From Beverwykella pulmonaria (lineage: Eukaryota; Ascomycota; Dothideomycetes; Pleosporales; Melanommataceae), in the NCBI GenBank assembly GCA_001599595.1, contig BCHH01000002.1, positions 720,390 through 784,389 of the forward strand: 64,000 nt of DNA. The letters are read 5' to 3'. Positions 41,789-54,484 of the stretch are shown one piece after another; within the stretch, counting starts at the first letter, position 1; every line of letters starts with the position of its first letter. The notes beneath the pieces were generated by a model. The model saw nothing but the letters and a program-made list of their open reading frames with translations, was not told the DNA's origin and ran no database searches. A program made the position numbers and the translations under genes.

Positions 41789-44668
41789 ATGTCCTCTACA
41801 AGGTCCTCATTTCTTCGATTAATTCACTACTCCACTCCAGTCTCCGTGGTCCTTCTTGCGGTCCTTCTTTCCACCGCGTCCGCCTGCGTAATACGTCCCT
41901 CAAATCGCTCAGTCTTAAATCATTCTCAGCAAACTCGATCGAGATGGATATCTCTAGCCATTGTAATCCTGTACGCCAGCGAAGGGCTGTTATACCTTCT
42001 GTCAGCTCACTCCCAAAAAATTTGGCTATTCGAACAAGACAACATCGTCTACGTCACACTTTCGGTCCTTGTCTGGCTTGGATTCTTCTTATCCCTGAAT
42101 GATGTGGCTACGGTCTACTGGCTTCCAAATCTCGGATCGTGGATCCTTGCCACCACTTTAGAAATCACTACTTGCCTCGTATACTTCCATTTCCATTACA
42201 CTGCAACACAAGATGGCTCTCCAAGTGTTCAGCTGGTCGTTCAGGTGTTCCGGATTCTATGCCTTGTCTGTCTTTGCGTTTCGGTCGCTGTCCCAGTCAA
42301 GCCGGTGACCGAAGTCGATGTTGAGAGACAGCCTCTGCTCGTATCTGTTGAGATTGCCTCCGTGGAAGAAGCACAGTATGGATCAATCCAGAAGACTGGT
42401 ACAGTCAACGACAATGAGGAGAGTGAAGGAGGTGAAAACAAGAAATATAACTTACGACAGGAGCACCGTCAGCGTCTTGAAAATCTCGGCGGATGGTGGG
42501 CGTACCTTCAGCAGTTCCGAATCTTTCTTCCACACCTCATCCCTACCAATAGCCGAAGACTGCAGAGCTGCGCTGCCGTAGTTGCAGTGCTCATCATTTG
42601 TGATCGGTTCGCAAATCTCGTCGGCCCCCGTCTCCTTGGAGACATTGTCAGTAGCATCGCAGAAATGAAAGAGAACGACGACATACCCTGGCGACAGATT
42701 CTTTTCTTCATTCTTGTTATCAAAATTCCTCACGACCACATATTGGTTCCTCTCATGTCGTGCTGTACCGTCAGGCTCTACTACAGGTCGTACATGGGTC
42801 TCACTCTTTCGTCATTTGCGCACATCATGAGTCTCTCGCTCGAATACCACGAAAACAAGAATACTGGTGAAGTGGAAACGGCTTTGAGACAAGCCGAGTC
42901 ACTGAATCACATTTTTGATCAGCTTATGACAAACGCGGTTCCTCTTCTTCTAGATGTCGGAGTCGCTTTCGCTTATCTCTCCTGGCTTTTCTCGGTCAGC
43001 TTTGGTCTTGTACTTGCGGTGGTATATGTATTGTATGTCATGGTAACTTACAAGATCACGATCTGGAGCACCGCACGACGCCGACAGTATTTGACAACCG
43101 ACGCTGAGGAACGAACCCTCATAAACCAAAGCATCGCATGTTGGCAGACCGCCGTGTATTTCAATCGACAAGATTACCTGCAGCACCGTATGGAAGAGGT
43201 GGTGGGGAGAGAGGTTCGTGAGATGGCCAAATTCAATGACATTTCCCATGTCAAGAACATCGCGCAGGGTCTAGTGTTGACTTTGGGTTATGGTACTATT
43301 CTGCTGCTTGCAGCACAACAAATGAAGAGCGAAAAGCAGCCTGTGGGCAACATAGTCATGTTGTTGTTGTATTGGCAAATCATTACCAGGCCTCTCTTCC
43401 AATTGGCGGCCTCATATAAGGACTTCGTCAGCTACCTTGTCGATTCAGAACGGTTGCTTCAAATCAGATTGAAGACTCCAACCGTGACTGACGCTAAAGG
43501 AGCCCGAGATCTCGAGTTCAGGGGCGGCAAGATCGAGTACCGGAATGTTCATTTCTCTTACGACAAGGACAACCTTTTGATCAAAGATCTCAGCTTCACC
43601 GTTCAACCAGGGTCGACCATTGCATTTGTTGGCGCAACAGGAAGCGGCAAGACAACTACATGCGACAAGTTGCTATTTCGCCTGTACGACGTTACAGGGG
43701 GCAGCATCCTCATCGATGACCAGGATATCAGGGATGTGACCCAATTCAGCCTCCGTGAGACAATGGGCATCGTTCGACAGGACCAGACTTTTTACAACGA
43801 TACCATCATGGAGAGCTTGCGATTTGCTCGGCTAGATGCCACTGACGAAGAGATTTACGAAGCTTGCATAAACGGGAGGATTCATGACAAAATCCTTACA
43901 TTCCCCAATGGCTACCATTCGAAAATCGGCGAGCGTGGTGTTAAACTTTCCGGTGGCGAAAAACAGCGCTTATTCATCTCTCAGTTGTTCCTTCGTGATC
44001 CGAAAATTATCATTCTGGATGAGGCTACGTCGACCGTTGATAATGTTACCGAGGCGGAGATTCAAGACTCGTTTGCTCAGATTCGTAAGAAACGGACGAC
44101 GATCATCATCGCTCATCGGCTGTCTACTGTCAAGGATGCCGATCAGATCTTTGTTCTGGACAAGGGGCAGATTGTAGAACGAGGCACTCACGATGAGCTT
44201 CTTGGACAGAGAGGTAAGTACTACGACCTATGGGCAACGAAGAAAACAGTGGAGAAGCTGCAGAAAGTTCTGAATCGAGGAACATTCGCTGTCACTGAGG
44301 TAGCATCCGACCAGGAACTGTCTACATCTCCACTCATCGATATCTCCATCGGCGAAGACAGTCTCTCAACCTCCATCGCCTCCATCCTACACGTGGACAG
44401 CGGCGCTGAGTCCAAGCAAATGGAAGGCTCCAACCCTACCCACACATGTATCCGAAAAAAGATCTACGATGTCAAAGAGCGCTTCAGTAACAAGAAGCCC
44501 GACGAGGAAGGTATATTCGAAGGTGAGTTCAATGAAGGAGCTGAAGATACCTCACCCATCAAGACGATCCCACTGAAACCGACCGAGCCATTCGCGGATT
44601 CGCGTGCGGCAAGAGTGATAGGGATGAGGAGGGCCACCAAGATGGACGGAAAGGCAGGCATATTATGA
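41789..44668 (+). CDS. HMT1-type ABC half transporter
   Basis: This single exon encodes 959 residues. It has an N-terminal five-helix TMD0 (to about residue 180), an acidic linker, a six-helix ABC transmembrane domain (about 260-560), then one nucleotide-binding domain: Walker A GATGSGKTT (about 615-623), Q-loop GIVRQDQTFYND, signature LSGGEKQR (720-727), Walker B IIILDEATS (about 740-748) and the H-loop IIAHRLS. This layout is that of the ABCB6/HMT-1 group; S. pombe Hmt1 moves phytochelatin-bound cadmium and glutathione conjugates into the vacuole. A long C-terminal tail (about 140 residues) is extra. All catalytic motifs are intact, so it should be active as a dimer. Metal substrate is inferred, not shown. 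Confidence 0.92.
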   Translation: MSSTRSSFLRLIHYSTPVSVVLLAVLLSTASACVIRPSNRSVLNHSQQTRSRWISLAIVILYASEGLLYLLSAHSQKIWLFEQDNIVYVTLSVLVWLGFFLSLNDVATVYWLPNLGSWILATTLEITTCLVYFHFHYTATQDGSPSVQLVVQVFRILCLVCLCVSVAVPVKPVTEVDVERQPLLVSVEIASVEEAQYGSIQKTGTVNDNEESEGGENKKYNLRQEHRQRLENLGGWWAYLQQFRIFLPHLIPTNSRRLQSCAAVVAVLIICDRFANLVGPRLLGDIVSSIAEMKENDDIPWRQILFFILVIKIPHDHILVPLMSCCTVRLYYRSYMGLTLSSFAHIMSLSLEYHENKNTGEVETALRQAESLNHIFDQLMTNAVPLLLDVGVAFAYLSWLFSVSFGLVLAVVYVLYVMVTYKITIWSTARRRQYLTTDAEERTLINQSIACWQTAVYFNRQDYLQHRMEEVVGREVREMAKFNDISHVKNIAQGLVLTLGYGTILLLAAQQMKSEKQPVGNIVMLLLYWQIITRPLFQLAASYKDFVSYLVDSERLLQIRLKTPTVTDAKGARDLEFRGGKIEYRNVHFSYDKDNLLIKDLSFTVQPGSTIAFVGATGSGKTTTCDKLLFRLYDVTGGSILIDDQDIRDVTQFSLRETMGIVRQDQTFYNDTIMESLRFARLDATDEEIYEACINGRIHDKILTFPNGYHSKIGERGVKLSGGEKQRLFISQLFLRDPKIIILDEATSTVDNVTEAEIQDSFAQIRKKRTTIIIAHRLSTVKDADQIFVLDKGQIVERGTHDELLGQRGKYYDLWATKKTVEKLQKVLNRGTFAVTEVASDQELSTSPLIDISIGEDSLSTSIASILHVDSGAESKQMEGSNPTHTCIRKKIYDVKERFSNKKPDEEGIFEGEFNEGAEDTSPIKTIPLKPTEPFADSRAARVIGMRRATKMDGKAGIL

Positions 44669-44793
44669 TAACGAATTCGGGCTTCATGTCGCTTTATTCT
44701 GTTTCCTCGAACAAATTGGGAAAGCCATTCTTATGTCCTACAAACTCTTTGGAGTGCTAACGCGTATTCTATGTTCTTCATTCAAATGTATCA

Positions 44794-44918
44794 GGAGGGT
44801 TCATCAACGGTCTCAACTCGTCGGAGTGCTTTCGATCAGTCCTAAAACGGTTGCTGTTTTTTCTTCTTTCTTTTTTGGAGGATTTATTAACGGCCTATAT
44901 TCGTCGGAGCGCTTTTGG
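44794..44918. repeat. Imperfect direct repeat after the ABC gene
   Basis: A 42-bp segment at 44794-44835 (starting GGAGGGTTCATCAACGG) recurs at 44877-44918 (starting GGAGGATTTATTAACGG). Both share TCGTCGGAG and CTTT. Most differences are C/T or G/A transitions. The copies flank a T-rich spacer of about 41 bp in the 3' region of the transporter gene. Confidence 0.75.
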
Positions 44919-45337
44919 TTATGTTTTTTGAGTCTGCTTCATGAAGAGGGTGTTTGCTCCTCGCATTACTTTTGGTCTGCTTCTCCGCCCAATAGATTGT
45001 CACTTATGATCTCGCACATACCTGTTCTTTGTAGTAGTAACAGATTGTAAGCTAAACTAAGCTAGTGAATATATCGTCTCAGTTCTGTCTTGGACGTTCG
45101 GCTTTGAATCTGTGTGTCTTGTGTCTGGCCATTATGAATGTGGTTTGTAGGCGAGTGCGAGGGCATGAGAAGTAGAGGGCCTCTCACCGGGGGAGAAGTT
45201 TAGTGTTGTAGATGTATTAGAACGAGGCCGACGATATAATTGTAGACGAAGTAAAATGTAATTACCGTCGCCCTCCCAGCCTGGATATCATATATCCTCC
45301 CAACGCCAACGCCGCCATGCAATCCATATCCACACCC

Positions 45338-46262
<925 letters not shown>

Positions 46263-46323
46263 CTAGCCCGCATTTTATCTAGCATCGAACCACCCCCATC
46301 GAGCTTGCTGCTCGCCATCAACC

Positions 46324-47291
46324 ATGAATCTCACTCGACGATTGCCCCAAAAGAAGAACCTGCTCCTGGCGTTCGATGCATTTGGCACGCTGTACCAGCC
46401 GAATTCGCCTGTTCCGAAGCAGTATGGAAAAACTGGGTTGCAGCATGGAGTGGAGTGTCTGCGCGATGAAGATACGATGCCGTTGATGCATTCATTCAAA
46501 CGAGCATTCGGCGAGGAATGCAAAGCGCATCCGAATTACGGGAAGGCTACTGGACTCGGTGCTGAGAAGTGGTGGGCAAATGTAAGCTTCGGATTATTAC
46601 TACTTCTACTACTGCTCTACCCCTTTACATATAGGAATCAGCTGATAAGCAAGGGTTCAAGGTCATCAGGAATACATATCAGCCCTTCCTCAAACCCGGC
46701 CAGGAAGTCCCACAGTCACTAATATCCGATCTCATACATAGATACTCGACAAGTAGAGGGTACAATATGTATCCCGACGTGAAGCCGTTCTTCAACATGC
46801 TCCGGAGTAAGAAAGAATCGGACGCGCAACACCCTTGGAAATGGGACAAGACAGTCGTTGGCATCATCACTAACTCTGACGACCGTGTCCCAAGCGTCTT
46901 GGACTCGTTCGGACTCAAAGTGGGCCCGCGAAGAGTTGGAAGTAGCGCTCAAAGGATTGAGAAGGCGGACCCTGACCATGACATCCATTTCGTCGTACTG
47001 AGCTACGATGTCGGAGTAGAGAAACCCGACCACCGGATCTTCCATGCCGCGGAGGAGATGCTGAAGGAGACGCTGGCCGAGGACAAGGAGAGGGCTGAAA
47101 ATCTGAATATCGATAGCTTTGAGAAGCTCTATGTAGGTGACTCGGTGGAGAAAGATTATTATGGAGCAAGAGGAGCGGGGTGGAATGCGATGGTTATCGA
47201 AAGGCAAGAGATTGGTGAGGACAGTGAAGGAACGGAACAGGTCGACATCATCAACGATCTCAGGGAATTGAGTAAGTGGTCACCAAATTGA
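46324..47291 (+). CDS. HAD-superfamily hydrolase, HDHD3-like
   Basis: Two exons (46324-46581, 46662-47291) encode about 295 residues. HAD motif I is LAFDAFGTLY (about residues 15-24, nucleophile Asp17), motif II is GIITNSDD, motif III is the Lys in VGVEKPDHRIF, and motif IV is YVGDSVEKDYYGA. The helical cap shows as a WWAN-VI-NTYQPFL block that crosses the intron. An acceptor at 46634 instead of 46661 would add nine residues and keep the frame; the later site is preferred because it gives the family sequence. The substrate is unknown; relatives of HDHD3 are small-molecule phosphatases. Divergent from Dpm1 with 166 bp between starts. Confidence 0.9.
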
Positions 47292-47379
47292 ACTAATACC
47301 GCCGGCAAAATGAGAAAACGCATTATGAAGTAACGATTCCCTTTCGTCAAAGACCTATTTCCATCATCAGATTTGTTGA

Positions 47380-48536
47380 TTATACCGGTAGCCTCCTTAA
47401 TGCCAGAATGTCTGACAACTTTACATCCCCCTTTCCCCCCCATCCGGCGACACCGTGCTCAACCTCAGGGCGAACGCGGACATACCAACTCCATGCGCGT
47501 TTGTCCAGATCTTCTTTACTCAATACGGAGGCCCAAGACTGGAACAAGAGCCCCAAAGACTTCAGAAGCAGGCCGAGATTACGCTCCTTCTCTGCAACAA
47601 TGGTAGCGTTCGTCTTCTTCTTGGCATTCGTTTGCTGCTCCCCTGACTTTGCCTTCGGTGTGTCGAATGACTTGAGTAGATATGCTCGTGCAGACTGCGC
47701 TGTGAAGATCGGAAGCTGGCTCGTCGACGTATGTCGTGAGCCAATTGTCACTGGCCCATTGGACTTCTTCAGCGCCTCCAAGTCTACCCCCCACAGCGCC
47801 GGCTCTTCTGTAGTACTAGGTTCTTCCTTGACGGTCTCCTGCGTGCCTCCTTCTTCTTCTTTTGCCTCCCACTGATATCCCCATCGTTTCATAACCCTGA
47901 TATCCCGTCCCATAACTGTTGCAATCGGCTGTCCATCCCCCCAGCCCTCTTCCTCTGCACTCTTTCCCGTTTCTAGGCCCAAATTCACGGCCTTCGTCCG
48001 GCTGTTTGCACTGACTACTGCTTGGGCGAGACTGAGTCTACTCGAGAGCGGCTGGTCGGGCATGGTGTACTTGAGCAGTGTCACAGCAAACGCCAGAACA
48101 AGTGGTGCTCGATTCGTGTACACGACAGCCTTGGATATTTCGTCTTCATCCACGTCTATCTCTGGAAGTGCGAGCGACTCCTCAAACTGCGCAGGACTCA
48201 ATGGCTCTCCATAGGACGGCTTTGCTTTCTTCACCGGACTCGCCACGGATGCATCGCTGGATCCGCGCTTCTTGGATATCCGTTTCGCAGCGTTCAGCAC
48301 TTGCTTCGCGAGCTTGTCATCGCCGAAGATGGATTTGATGGTCCCCAGCTCGGCCTTCGCGATACTGGCGGGTCTTGAACGTGTTACAGGCAGTATGACG
48401 CGGGCGTGTTCGTGACTCACGTGACGATACTCTTCTCACTTAACTGCTTGACTGTTCCCATAGCCTGGGCGAGCGGGACCTTTGCATCCTGGGTTAGGAA
48501 GCGCAGGAGGGACTGAACATCCTGCGCAGAAGCCAT
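47380..48536 (-). CDS. Uncharacterised conserved nuclear-type protein
   Basis: Two exons (48421-48536, 47380-48373) with a 47-nt intron (GTGAGT...TCAAG) encode about 369 residues. The start MASAQDVQSLLRFLTQDAKV opens a helical region (to about residue 75) ending in KRISKKRGSSD. Then come KKAKPSYGEPLSPAQFEESLALP, an acidic strip, and a C-terminal helical domain (EKERNLGLLLKSLGLLF...WSWYVRVRPEVE) that ends GWGGKGDVKLSDILALRRLPV. These parts look conserved and folded. I have the impression of an ascomycete-wide family but cannot name it. The basic KKRG and PVKKAK motifs suggest nuclear import. Confidence 0.8.
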
Positions 48537-48747
48537 CGCGGTGTAGGATGTCTGGTTTGGCTTTGCCTAACGTCGAAGATAGCCACACGCCTGGCACCCC
48601 CAGTAGGCACACGCGCTCCACGCTAAAACGATCCTGCACGGTCCAGTCCCCGCAACCAAAGCTTGAGCTAACTTTTATTACGTCTCCTCTTCCCACACCT
48701 CGCATTCCATCCCAATTTTCCTGAGGCGAAAGCCGCAGCACCTCGCA

Positions 48748-50847
48748 ATGACATTCAGAATCTCCCTCAATCAAGCTACTAACAAGGCAAAGCTCGGCCC
48801 AAAAGCCAAAGCGGAAGCAGAAGCCAAAGAGCGCGAAGACGCGAAAGCGTACAACAAAGTCCTCGCCGAGTTCCAAGAAGAGCATGGCGATGGTGACCTT
48901 ACAGCCACTTCTGAAGGAGGATGGAATGACGGAGCTGCCAGCAGTGTTGTCGTCCCGACAGGATCAAAGAGACATTATGCAGGGAGGGCGCGGACAGGCA
49001 AAAGTGGGCCTGGCACCCTCGAGCCAGAACCCTCGTACGGATTCACACCGGGAAGATTTGGCGGACAATCTCAGCCTGGATTCAGCGGCCCAGTGCTGAA
49101 AGCTCCGTCATCCCGCGATAGTAGCAAGGTGTATGCCTCGATCATCGGAAAAGCTTCGAATCTACCCCTCGATACCGACCCGGCCAGCCTGGAGTCACTG
49201 TTCTCCGAGTACCCATCTCTCAAGGTGGAAAAGGTGGAAAAGGTGCCTCCATCGGGTCCATCGACCCGGGGCCGGCCGTCAGCCGCTATGCTAATCACCT
49301 TCGATAAAGACGCCCTCCCAGCGGACTTCACCAAGGCCATGCTTGCAATGAACGACAAGAAATATCTTGGGCGGGGATACTATCTACATCTTGACCGATA
49401 CATGGGAAGCAACACCGAGTCGAGGTTGGAACAACGAAGGGATGAGTCGCCGCCTTTTGGGGCTCGACGGAAAGCGCCGGAGGTGTCCAAGGGGTTCGCC
49501 CCTCCACCTGATCTCGGGGGAGCTTTTCGTGGGGCCGGGGGCTATCGATCACGTCAGGAGGAAGAGAGATTGGTCGTCACGGTCGAGCAACCTTCGGATC
49601 TCGCGGCGCTCAAGCTCATCCACCAGACTGTTGAGGGTGTGATCCAAGGCGGCCAGGAATTTGAGGCAGCGCTGATGCAACACCCCCGAGTGATGGAAGA
49701 CGAGAAGTTTGTGTGGCTGTTCGATTCGAAGCACCCCCATAGCCGGTACTATCGATGGCATCTACACCAAATGATCAGTGCGACATCTCGCCCGGATATC
49801 TTCCGTGGCCAAGCGGAATGGGTGGGGCCCGAAAAGACCCTTCCAGACGAGTATGCAAATCACATCGAAGATCTTAATCCCGACTTTGAGGAGCCAGAGG
49901 TGGACGAAGACGAGGACAAGCTTCAGCGCGGCTTTGTGGAGTCGTCTTCCGGGATGTTGAGCCCCATGGATCGAACCATGTTCATGTGGCTTCTTGCGAA
50001 CCTGCCGCCATTCACCTTAGTGGCCGAAGACATCGCCCCCTTCACAGCATTTGCAGTCGATCACGTCAACCAGGGTATGGACGAGATCATCGATCTTCTT
50101 ATCTACAACATCATAGTGCCGTTCAATTTGACGGAAGCCAAAATCAACTACCGTCCGACCAAACAAGATGGCGATGAAGACCGGCAGAAACATAGCAAGG
50201 CCTCGACGAATGCCCTCCGTATTGTCTCAGATCTTGCCCTAACGACATTCAAGGATCGCGACTTGTCTCACACTTGGAAGTGTCGCCAGAGCATAGGCGA
50301 GAGACTCATCGACCGCAAAGTATTCGAATACTTAGACAGTCTTTCCCATCGCCTGCAAATGGGCAAGCTTTCCGAAGCGACGTTCCGAGAAGAGGTCAAT
50401 TGTGTTCTTGAGGTCTGGGATAAGGAGACCCTTTTTGATAAGAAAACCCTTACAGTATTTGACGAAGCCTTCAATGGGCGCAAGAGGATTGAGAAGCAAG
50501 AAAGGGAGCAAGCAAATAGGAAGAAGCAGCCCAAGAAAATCAAGGTACCCGAGAAAGCAGCCGGCGGAGGAGAAGATGCGATGGAGGTCGACAACACTGA
50601 TGACGTGGTCATGGGAAACACGGACGGCGCTGCTAATGTTCCTCCATCTCCCGAAATGGTAGTCGAGACTGTGGAGGCTGAAGCTTCCAAGGAGTCAGTC
50701 AGGACCTCCCCCGAACCGAAGGAGTGCCCGCCTCGCGAAGCAGAAGTTAAGCAGACTCCCTTAGAGATTCCAGGAGAGACAGCCGCCGCTCGGGCTCGCC
50801 GCATGCGGCCTAGGGCAGAGGATATGTTTGCTTCTGACGGGGAGTAG
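48748..50847 (+). CDS. U2-associated splicing factor, SR140/U2SURP type
   Basis: This single exon encodes 699 residues. It has the ordered domains of the SR140 family: an N-terminal lysine/glutamate helix, an RRM at about residues 127-220 (KVYASIIGKASNLPL...RPSAAMLITF...YYLHLDRYMG), a SWAP/SURP module at about 295-345 (IHQTVEGVIQGGQEFEAALM...FDSKHPHSRYYRWHLH), and a CID at about 410-585 (SPMDRTMFMWLLANLPPFT...RLQMGKLSEATFREEVNCVLEVW). The C-terminus is acidic with SP sites and a basic RARRMRPRAEDMF end, as in the family. It should work in U2 snRNP function in the nucleus. No S. cerevisiae equivalent with this layout exists, fitting an intron-rich genome. Confidence 0.9.
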   Translation: MTFRISLNQATNKAKLGPKAKAEAEAKEREDAKAYNKVLAEFQEEHGDGDLTATSEGGWNDGAASSVVVPTGSKRHYAGRARTGKSGPGTLEPEPSYGFTPGRFGGQSQPGFSGPVLKAPSSRDSSKVYASIIGKASNLPLDTDPASLESLFSEYPSLKVEKVEKVPPSGPSTRGRPSAAMLITFDKDALPADFTKAMLAMNDKKYLGRGYYLHLDRYMGSNTESRLEQRRDESPPFGARRKAPEVSKGFAPPPDLGGAFRGAGGYRSRQEEERLVVTVEQPSDLAALKLIHQTVEGVIQGGQEFEAALMQHPRVMEDEKFVWLFDSKHPHSRYYRWHLHQMISATSRPDIFRGQAEWVGPEKTLPDEYANHIEDLNPDFEEPEVDEDEDKLQRGFVESSSGMLSPMDRTMFMWLLANLPPFTLVAEDIAPFTAFAVDHVNQGMDEIIDLLIYNIIVPFNLTEAKINYRPTKQDGDEDRQKHSKASTNALRIVSDLALTTFKDRDLSHTWKCRQSIGERLIDRKVFEYLDSLSHRLQMGKLSEATFREEVNCVLEVWDKETLFDKKTLTVFDEAFNGRKRIEKQEREQANRKKQPKKIKVPEKAAGGGEDAMEVDNTDDVVMGNTDGAANVPPSPEMVVETVEAEASKESVRTSPEPKECPPREAEVKQTPLEIPGETAAARARRMRPRAEDMFASDGE

Positions 50848-51725
50848 GCCTAGGGATGAGGCTGCTGGTCTAAGACAGTTGATCGCTATCTATCCTTCGC
50901 GTAAATGGGCTTCTATGAATGTGTTCAGACGTAGAGTTGCGGCTTTTCTTCTTGCATGGATCGCTTGGGCCGGTCTTTTCAAGGCGTTATCAGGAGGCAA
51001 CGGATACACTGCATGGAAACTAAGTAGCATCATGATACCCTCAAGACACACCAAATTCGTATAGCACATCCCATATCCCCTTTTCTTTTCTTTTGCATGA
51101 TCCGACAGCGAGGACTTTCGGCTTGTAGACCAGTGCACCATAGAACAGCTGAAACCCACGTGTACTGTACCAACTTCACCTGTGCTTATACTTCTTCAGT
51201 CTCAACTCATATGCAATCCGCTCTTTTCACCGTACCCGATATGATCAGTCTAAAAGGCTCATAAATGCAAATTATACAGCACCACAGGCCAATCACGACC
51301 CCGCTTTGCTGCCTCGCTTCACCACAGCTCACTTGTGCGCTTTACTCCACCCAACACGCCCTACTACCCAGCCTGTCTGCCTTCATCGCTGCCTGTGCCT
51401 TCACACATGATCGAGGCGCTTTGAGGGCGTCGAGTTCCCGTCTGCACGCGCCAAAGGTGCCCTGCCCCGTGATTGGCCCCGGCCACGAACATCGATTGAC
51501 CGTGCGCTTCTCCGCAGAGCCCTCCACCTCTTCACCGCATTCAACTCGTCCAGGCACTTCCCACGAGCAAAAATTTCCTTGAAGCATTCGCCCGCCTGCA
51601 CCCCTCGCCACAGCTCTGGCACCGCAGTGAGAGCCTATCTGGAGCTTTGTCGAGGCCAAGCAGCCATCCCGCCTCCGCACCTCCTCCGTCGTATCTCCTC
51701 CACCCAGCACTTCATTTAGCCCGCC

Positions 51726-53558
51726 ATGCCCTGCTTCCAGGGCCTCGCGGTCAGCATCCACACACCGAATGGCCCGCTACCTGAATATTCGATACAGAAG
51801 CAGTCCAAATTCCACCGAATCACGTCGTACATACCCGTACCGCCTGCAAAGATCCCCGCCGGCTCGACCAAGCCAGAGCAGTCGACATTCGCCATATCAA
51901 TCACGCTTCTCACTCCCGGCCTCCATGTGCCCTACTCGACCCCCAAGGCGACACCAGATGACCCGCACCCGCGCCCGAAGGTTGTCGGCGGCCTCCCTGG
52001 CTTCAACAATGAGCGGGGCAGCAAGAACGGACCCGTCATAGGCCCCTACAAGCCCCTCACCTTGTCGCCCAACGAGACAATCGCCGCCTACATATACTTC
52101 GATGGCAGAGTCAAAGAGGAGGTCGCAACGCTGCTCAGACGCGGTGAAGAAACGTGGGTGAACTCTCGATGGGTCAGTGTACCCGAGTCGGAGGGTGGGG
52201 GCCTGGCTGAGCGCGAATTTCTCTTCCGAGAGGTTGGTCTCGAGCGATGGCTGAACGGTTTAGATCTCGAGGGCAAGGACGTCGCTGCGAGAATTGAGCG
52301 GAGAAAGCAACGCCTCGAGAAGAAGCGGAGGAAGAAGCGGGAGGCACAAGGCAGCGACGACGAGGACGAGACCAAGACTCCCAAGAACGGTATCCTAAGA
52401 TATGGCGACAACAAGGACGCGCCTGTCGAGTCGCTATCAGGGAATGAAGACTTCTTCACGTCCGATTCAGACTCAGAGGACGAGCCGCCGATGCCTGAGG
52501 CCGCGGGGCAAATCAAGGTGGCCTTGTTCCGCGTGCTCGCCTCTGGCGAGATCAAGCGGGGCGAGTACTCTCCTCAATTCGACGCGCACGACGACGATGA
52601 GAATGCGCAGAATGGCGGAGGTGACGGTGACGATGTTGACCACACTACGAGCTTCGCAAAGCCTAAGACGCTGGATCCCAAGTCCATCAGCACCCAGACT
52701 GTGACTGGAATTGATCCGCCAGACAAGCCATACGCAGTGTTCACTTTTCTCTACCGCGGAGAGCGTAAGTTTTCAGCACAACCCCTTTATCAAGAAGCCA
52801 CTAACATGACTCGTAGGCCAACTCCGCAAGATGGGCATCCTATCATCGGAAAAGGCGCAACCTGTTTCGCCCGTGGCCTTACGACGGAAATCTACTGCCC
52901 TAGACTTTGGCAACCTTAAGCCCCTAGACGCAGCAGCCGGTACCAAAAACTTTGGTGGCTACCGCGATCCCACACTGCAATCGCCCAAATCCAAGCAGAA
53001 AGAGGCAGACGCCATGGATAGCGACGCAGATGACGACGATGAAGTCACCACCAAGGCAGAAGAGATAGAGGAGGATAAGGAAGTTGGAGACAAAGGAATG
53101 TTGTCGCCAGAGGATGCACTGCGGCAAGGTGAACTCGCAGAGGGCGTGAGGAAGATCAAGGTAAGACATTTCTATCTGATTTCGTAGACATGGCATAACA
53201 GCTAACCTCCGAACAGCTGAAACGCCAACACTCGGCTGAACCTCTCAACCGAACTGCATCCCCAGGCGACCGAGGCACGTCTGGTAGTCCCATCTCCGGC
53301 ACCCCCGCGCCGCCTGCAGACACCGCAGTCGAACCTTTGTCTTCTACCGCACCAGCTGTGAAAGTCAACCTTCCTGATCTTGGAACCGAAGGCACCGTAG
53401 GCAGTCCGTTCAAGAAGCAGCGCGCCAGTCTCCCCGGTTTTGATGACACTGTTCGCAAGAGTCTAGGCGCTGCACTGATGGGTGCTAAAGAGAGAGGTAG
53501 CTCCGAAGGCAGTGTCCCCGCGTTAGAGACCAAGATGGAGGAGGACGAAGAGTTGTGA
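51726..53558 (+). CDS. DUF7918-like nuclear-type protein
   Basis: Three exons (51726-52764, 52817-53160, 53217-53558) encode about 574 residues. The N-terminal 190 residues read as a beta-rich domain (MPCFQGLAVSIHTPNGPLPEY, TLSPNETIAAYIYFDGR, FLFREVGLERWLNGLDLEGKD), which I match to the fungal DUF7918 group from memory. It is followed by a strongly basic helix (RRKQRLEKKRRKKREAQG), acidic serine runs, then AVFTFLYRGE, which returns to the domain's last strands. The C-terminal third is disordered with several SP sites. Nuclear localisation is likely; no function is known for the family. Confidence 0.82.
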
Positions 53559-54484
53559 CTTGGCGAAATACGGTTGCAGTCTGCCCTGGGGTGATATCCG
53601 GAGAAATCTATTTGGTGTTTGCGGGTTGGAGACCAGAGCGGCAGCAAGCACGTACTGTACTTCTGTATGTTTTCTGAGTCTCTTCTTAGATTTTGGGGCG
53701 CTATCCAGCGACAACTCGACTCCGAAGTGGCTCAATTCATTCGTCTGCTCGCTAGAGCTCGCTTGCGAGGTACATGATCTATTGCTTCATTCAGGCGTTT
53801 ATTCTCTCTAAGAGGGTCATATAGTTAGCAGGTGGGTGTCACAGCACGGCGCGGCGCGGCGCAGCAGAGCAGAGCACAGTACATGGACGGGGATAATGAG
53901 TTTTAATTGTGAGAACCACTGGGGGCTTGGACTGCTTGACTCGATACTTTGGAACTCGTGGATAGTACTTCCTGGATGAGAACTGACTGGGTAAGCATGT
54001 CTGTTTTACCCCCAAGGTACCATAGCCGGGGGCCGCATTTATATCATACAACATTCCTGAACTCAGGTTTCTTTTGTGTATTTTTGTCCTTGGAGAGGTG
54101 AGGTGAAAGTTTGCTCTGCATTCGGGGAGGCAAGTCGAGCGTTAGAGGGTATACCTGGGTAGCTAATTGATGTGACGCTGATTGATACCCTACGGTGCGG
54201 TTTTTTTTTTTTTTTTAGATGATAAAGGAATGTCGTGTTTCATTCCATTATAAATAGATGAAATGCTTTGTTCTATCTAAGGTTGATTTTCCGGAACCGA
54301 ATTAGCTACGCTACGATAGCGATTTGCTCAACACTAAGCTAGAGAATATACTGCATGGTATCACGTCCAAGGAGATATAGACCACACCCACTGTATCTGC
54401 AAATATGGGTGTTACGGCTTTCTAAAGATCGTGCGATCTGCTACCCCTGTGAATCTCCTCGGATGCGACAAGATACAGTAGACT
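53559..54484. other. Intergenic region with GC repeat and poly-T
   Basis: No gene was seen. It holds a short GCGCGG repeat with CAGAG units at 53844-53880 and an 18-base T run at about 54201-54218. Both flanking genes end here (convergent), so it is mostly 3' sequence. Confidence 0.5.

Noticed and set aside
53844..53880. GCGCGG/CAGAG repeat as a small satellite
   Set aside because: Only a few short units; too small to call more than simple sequence.
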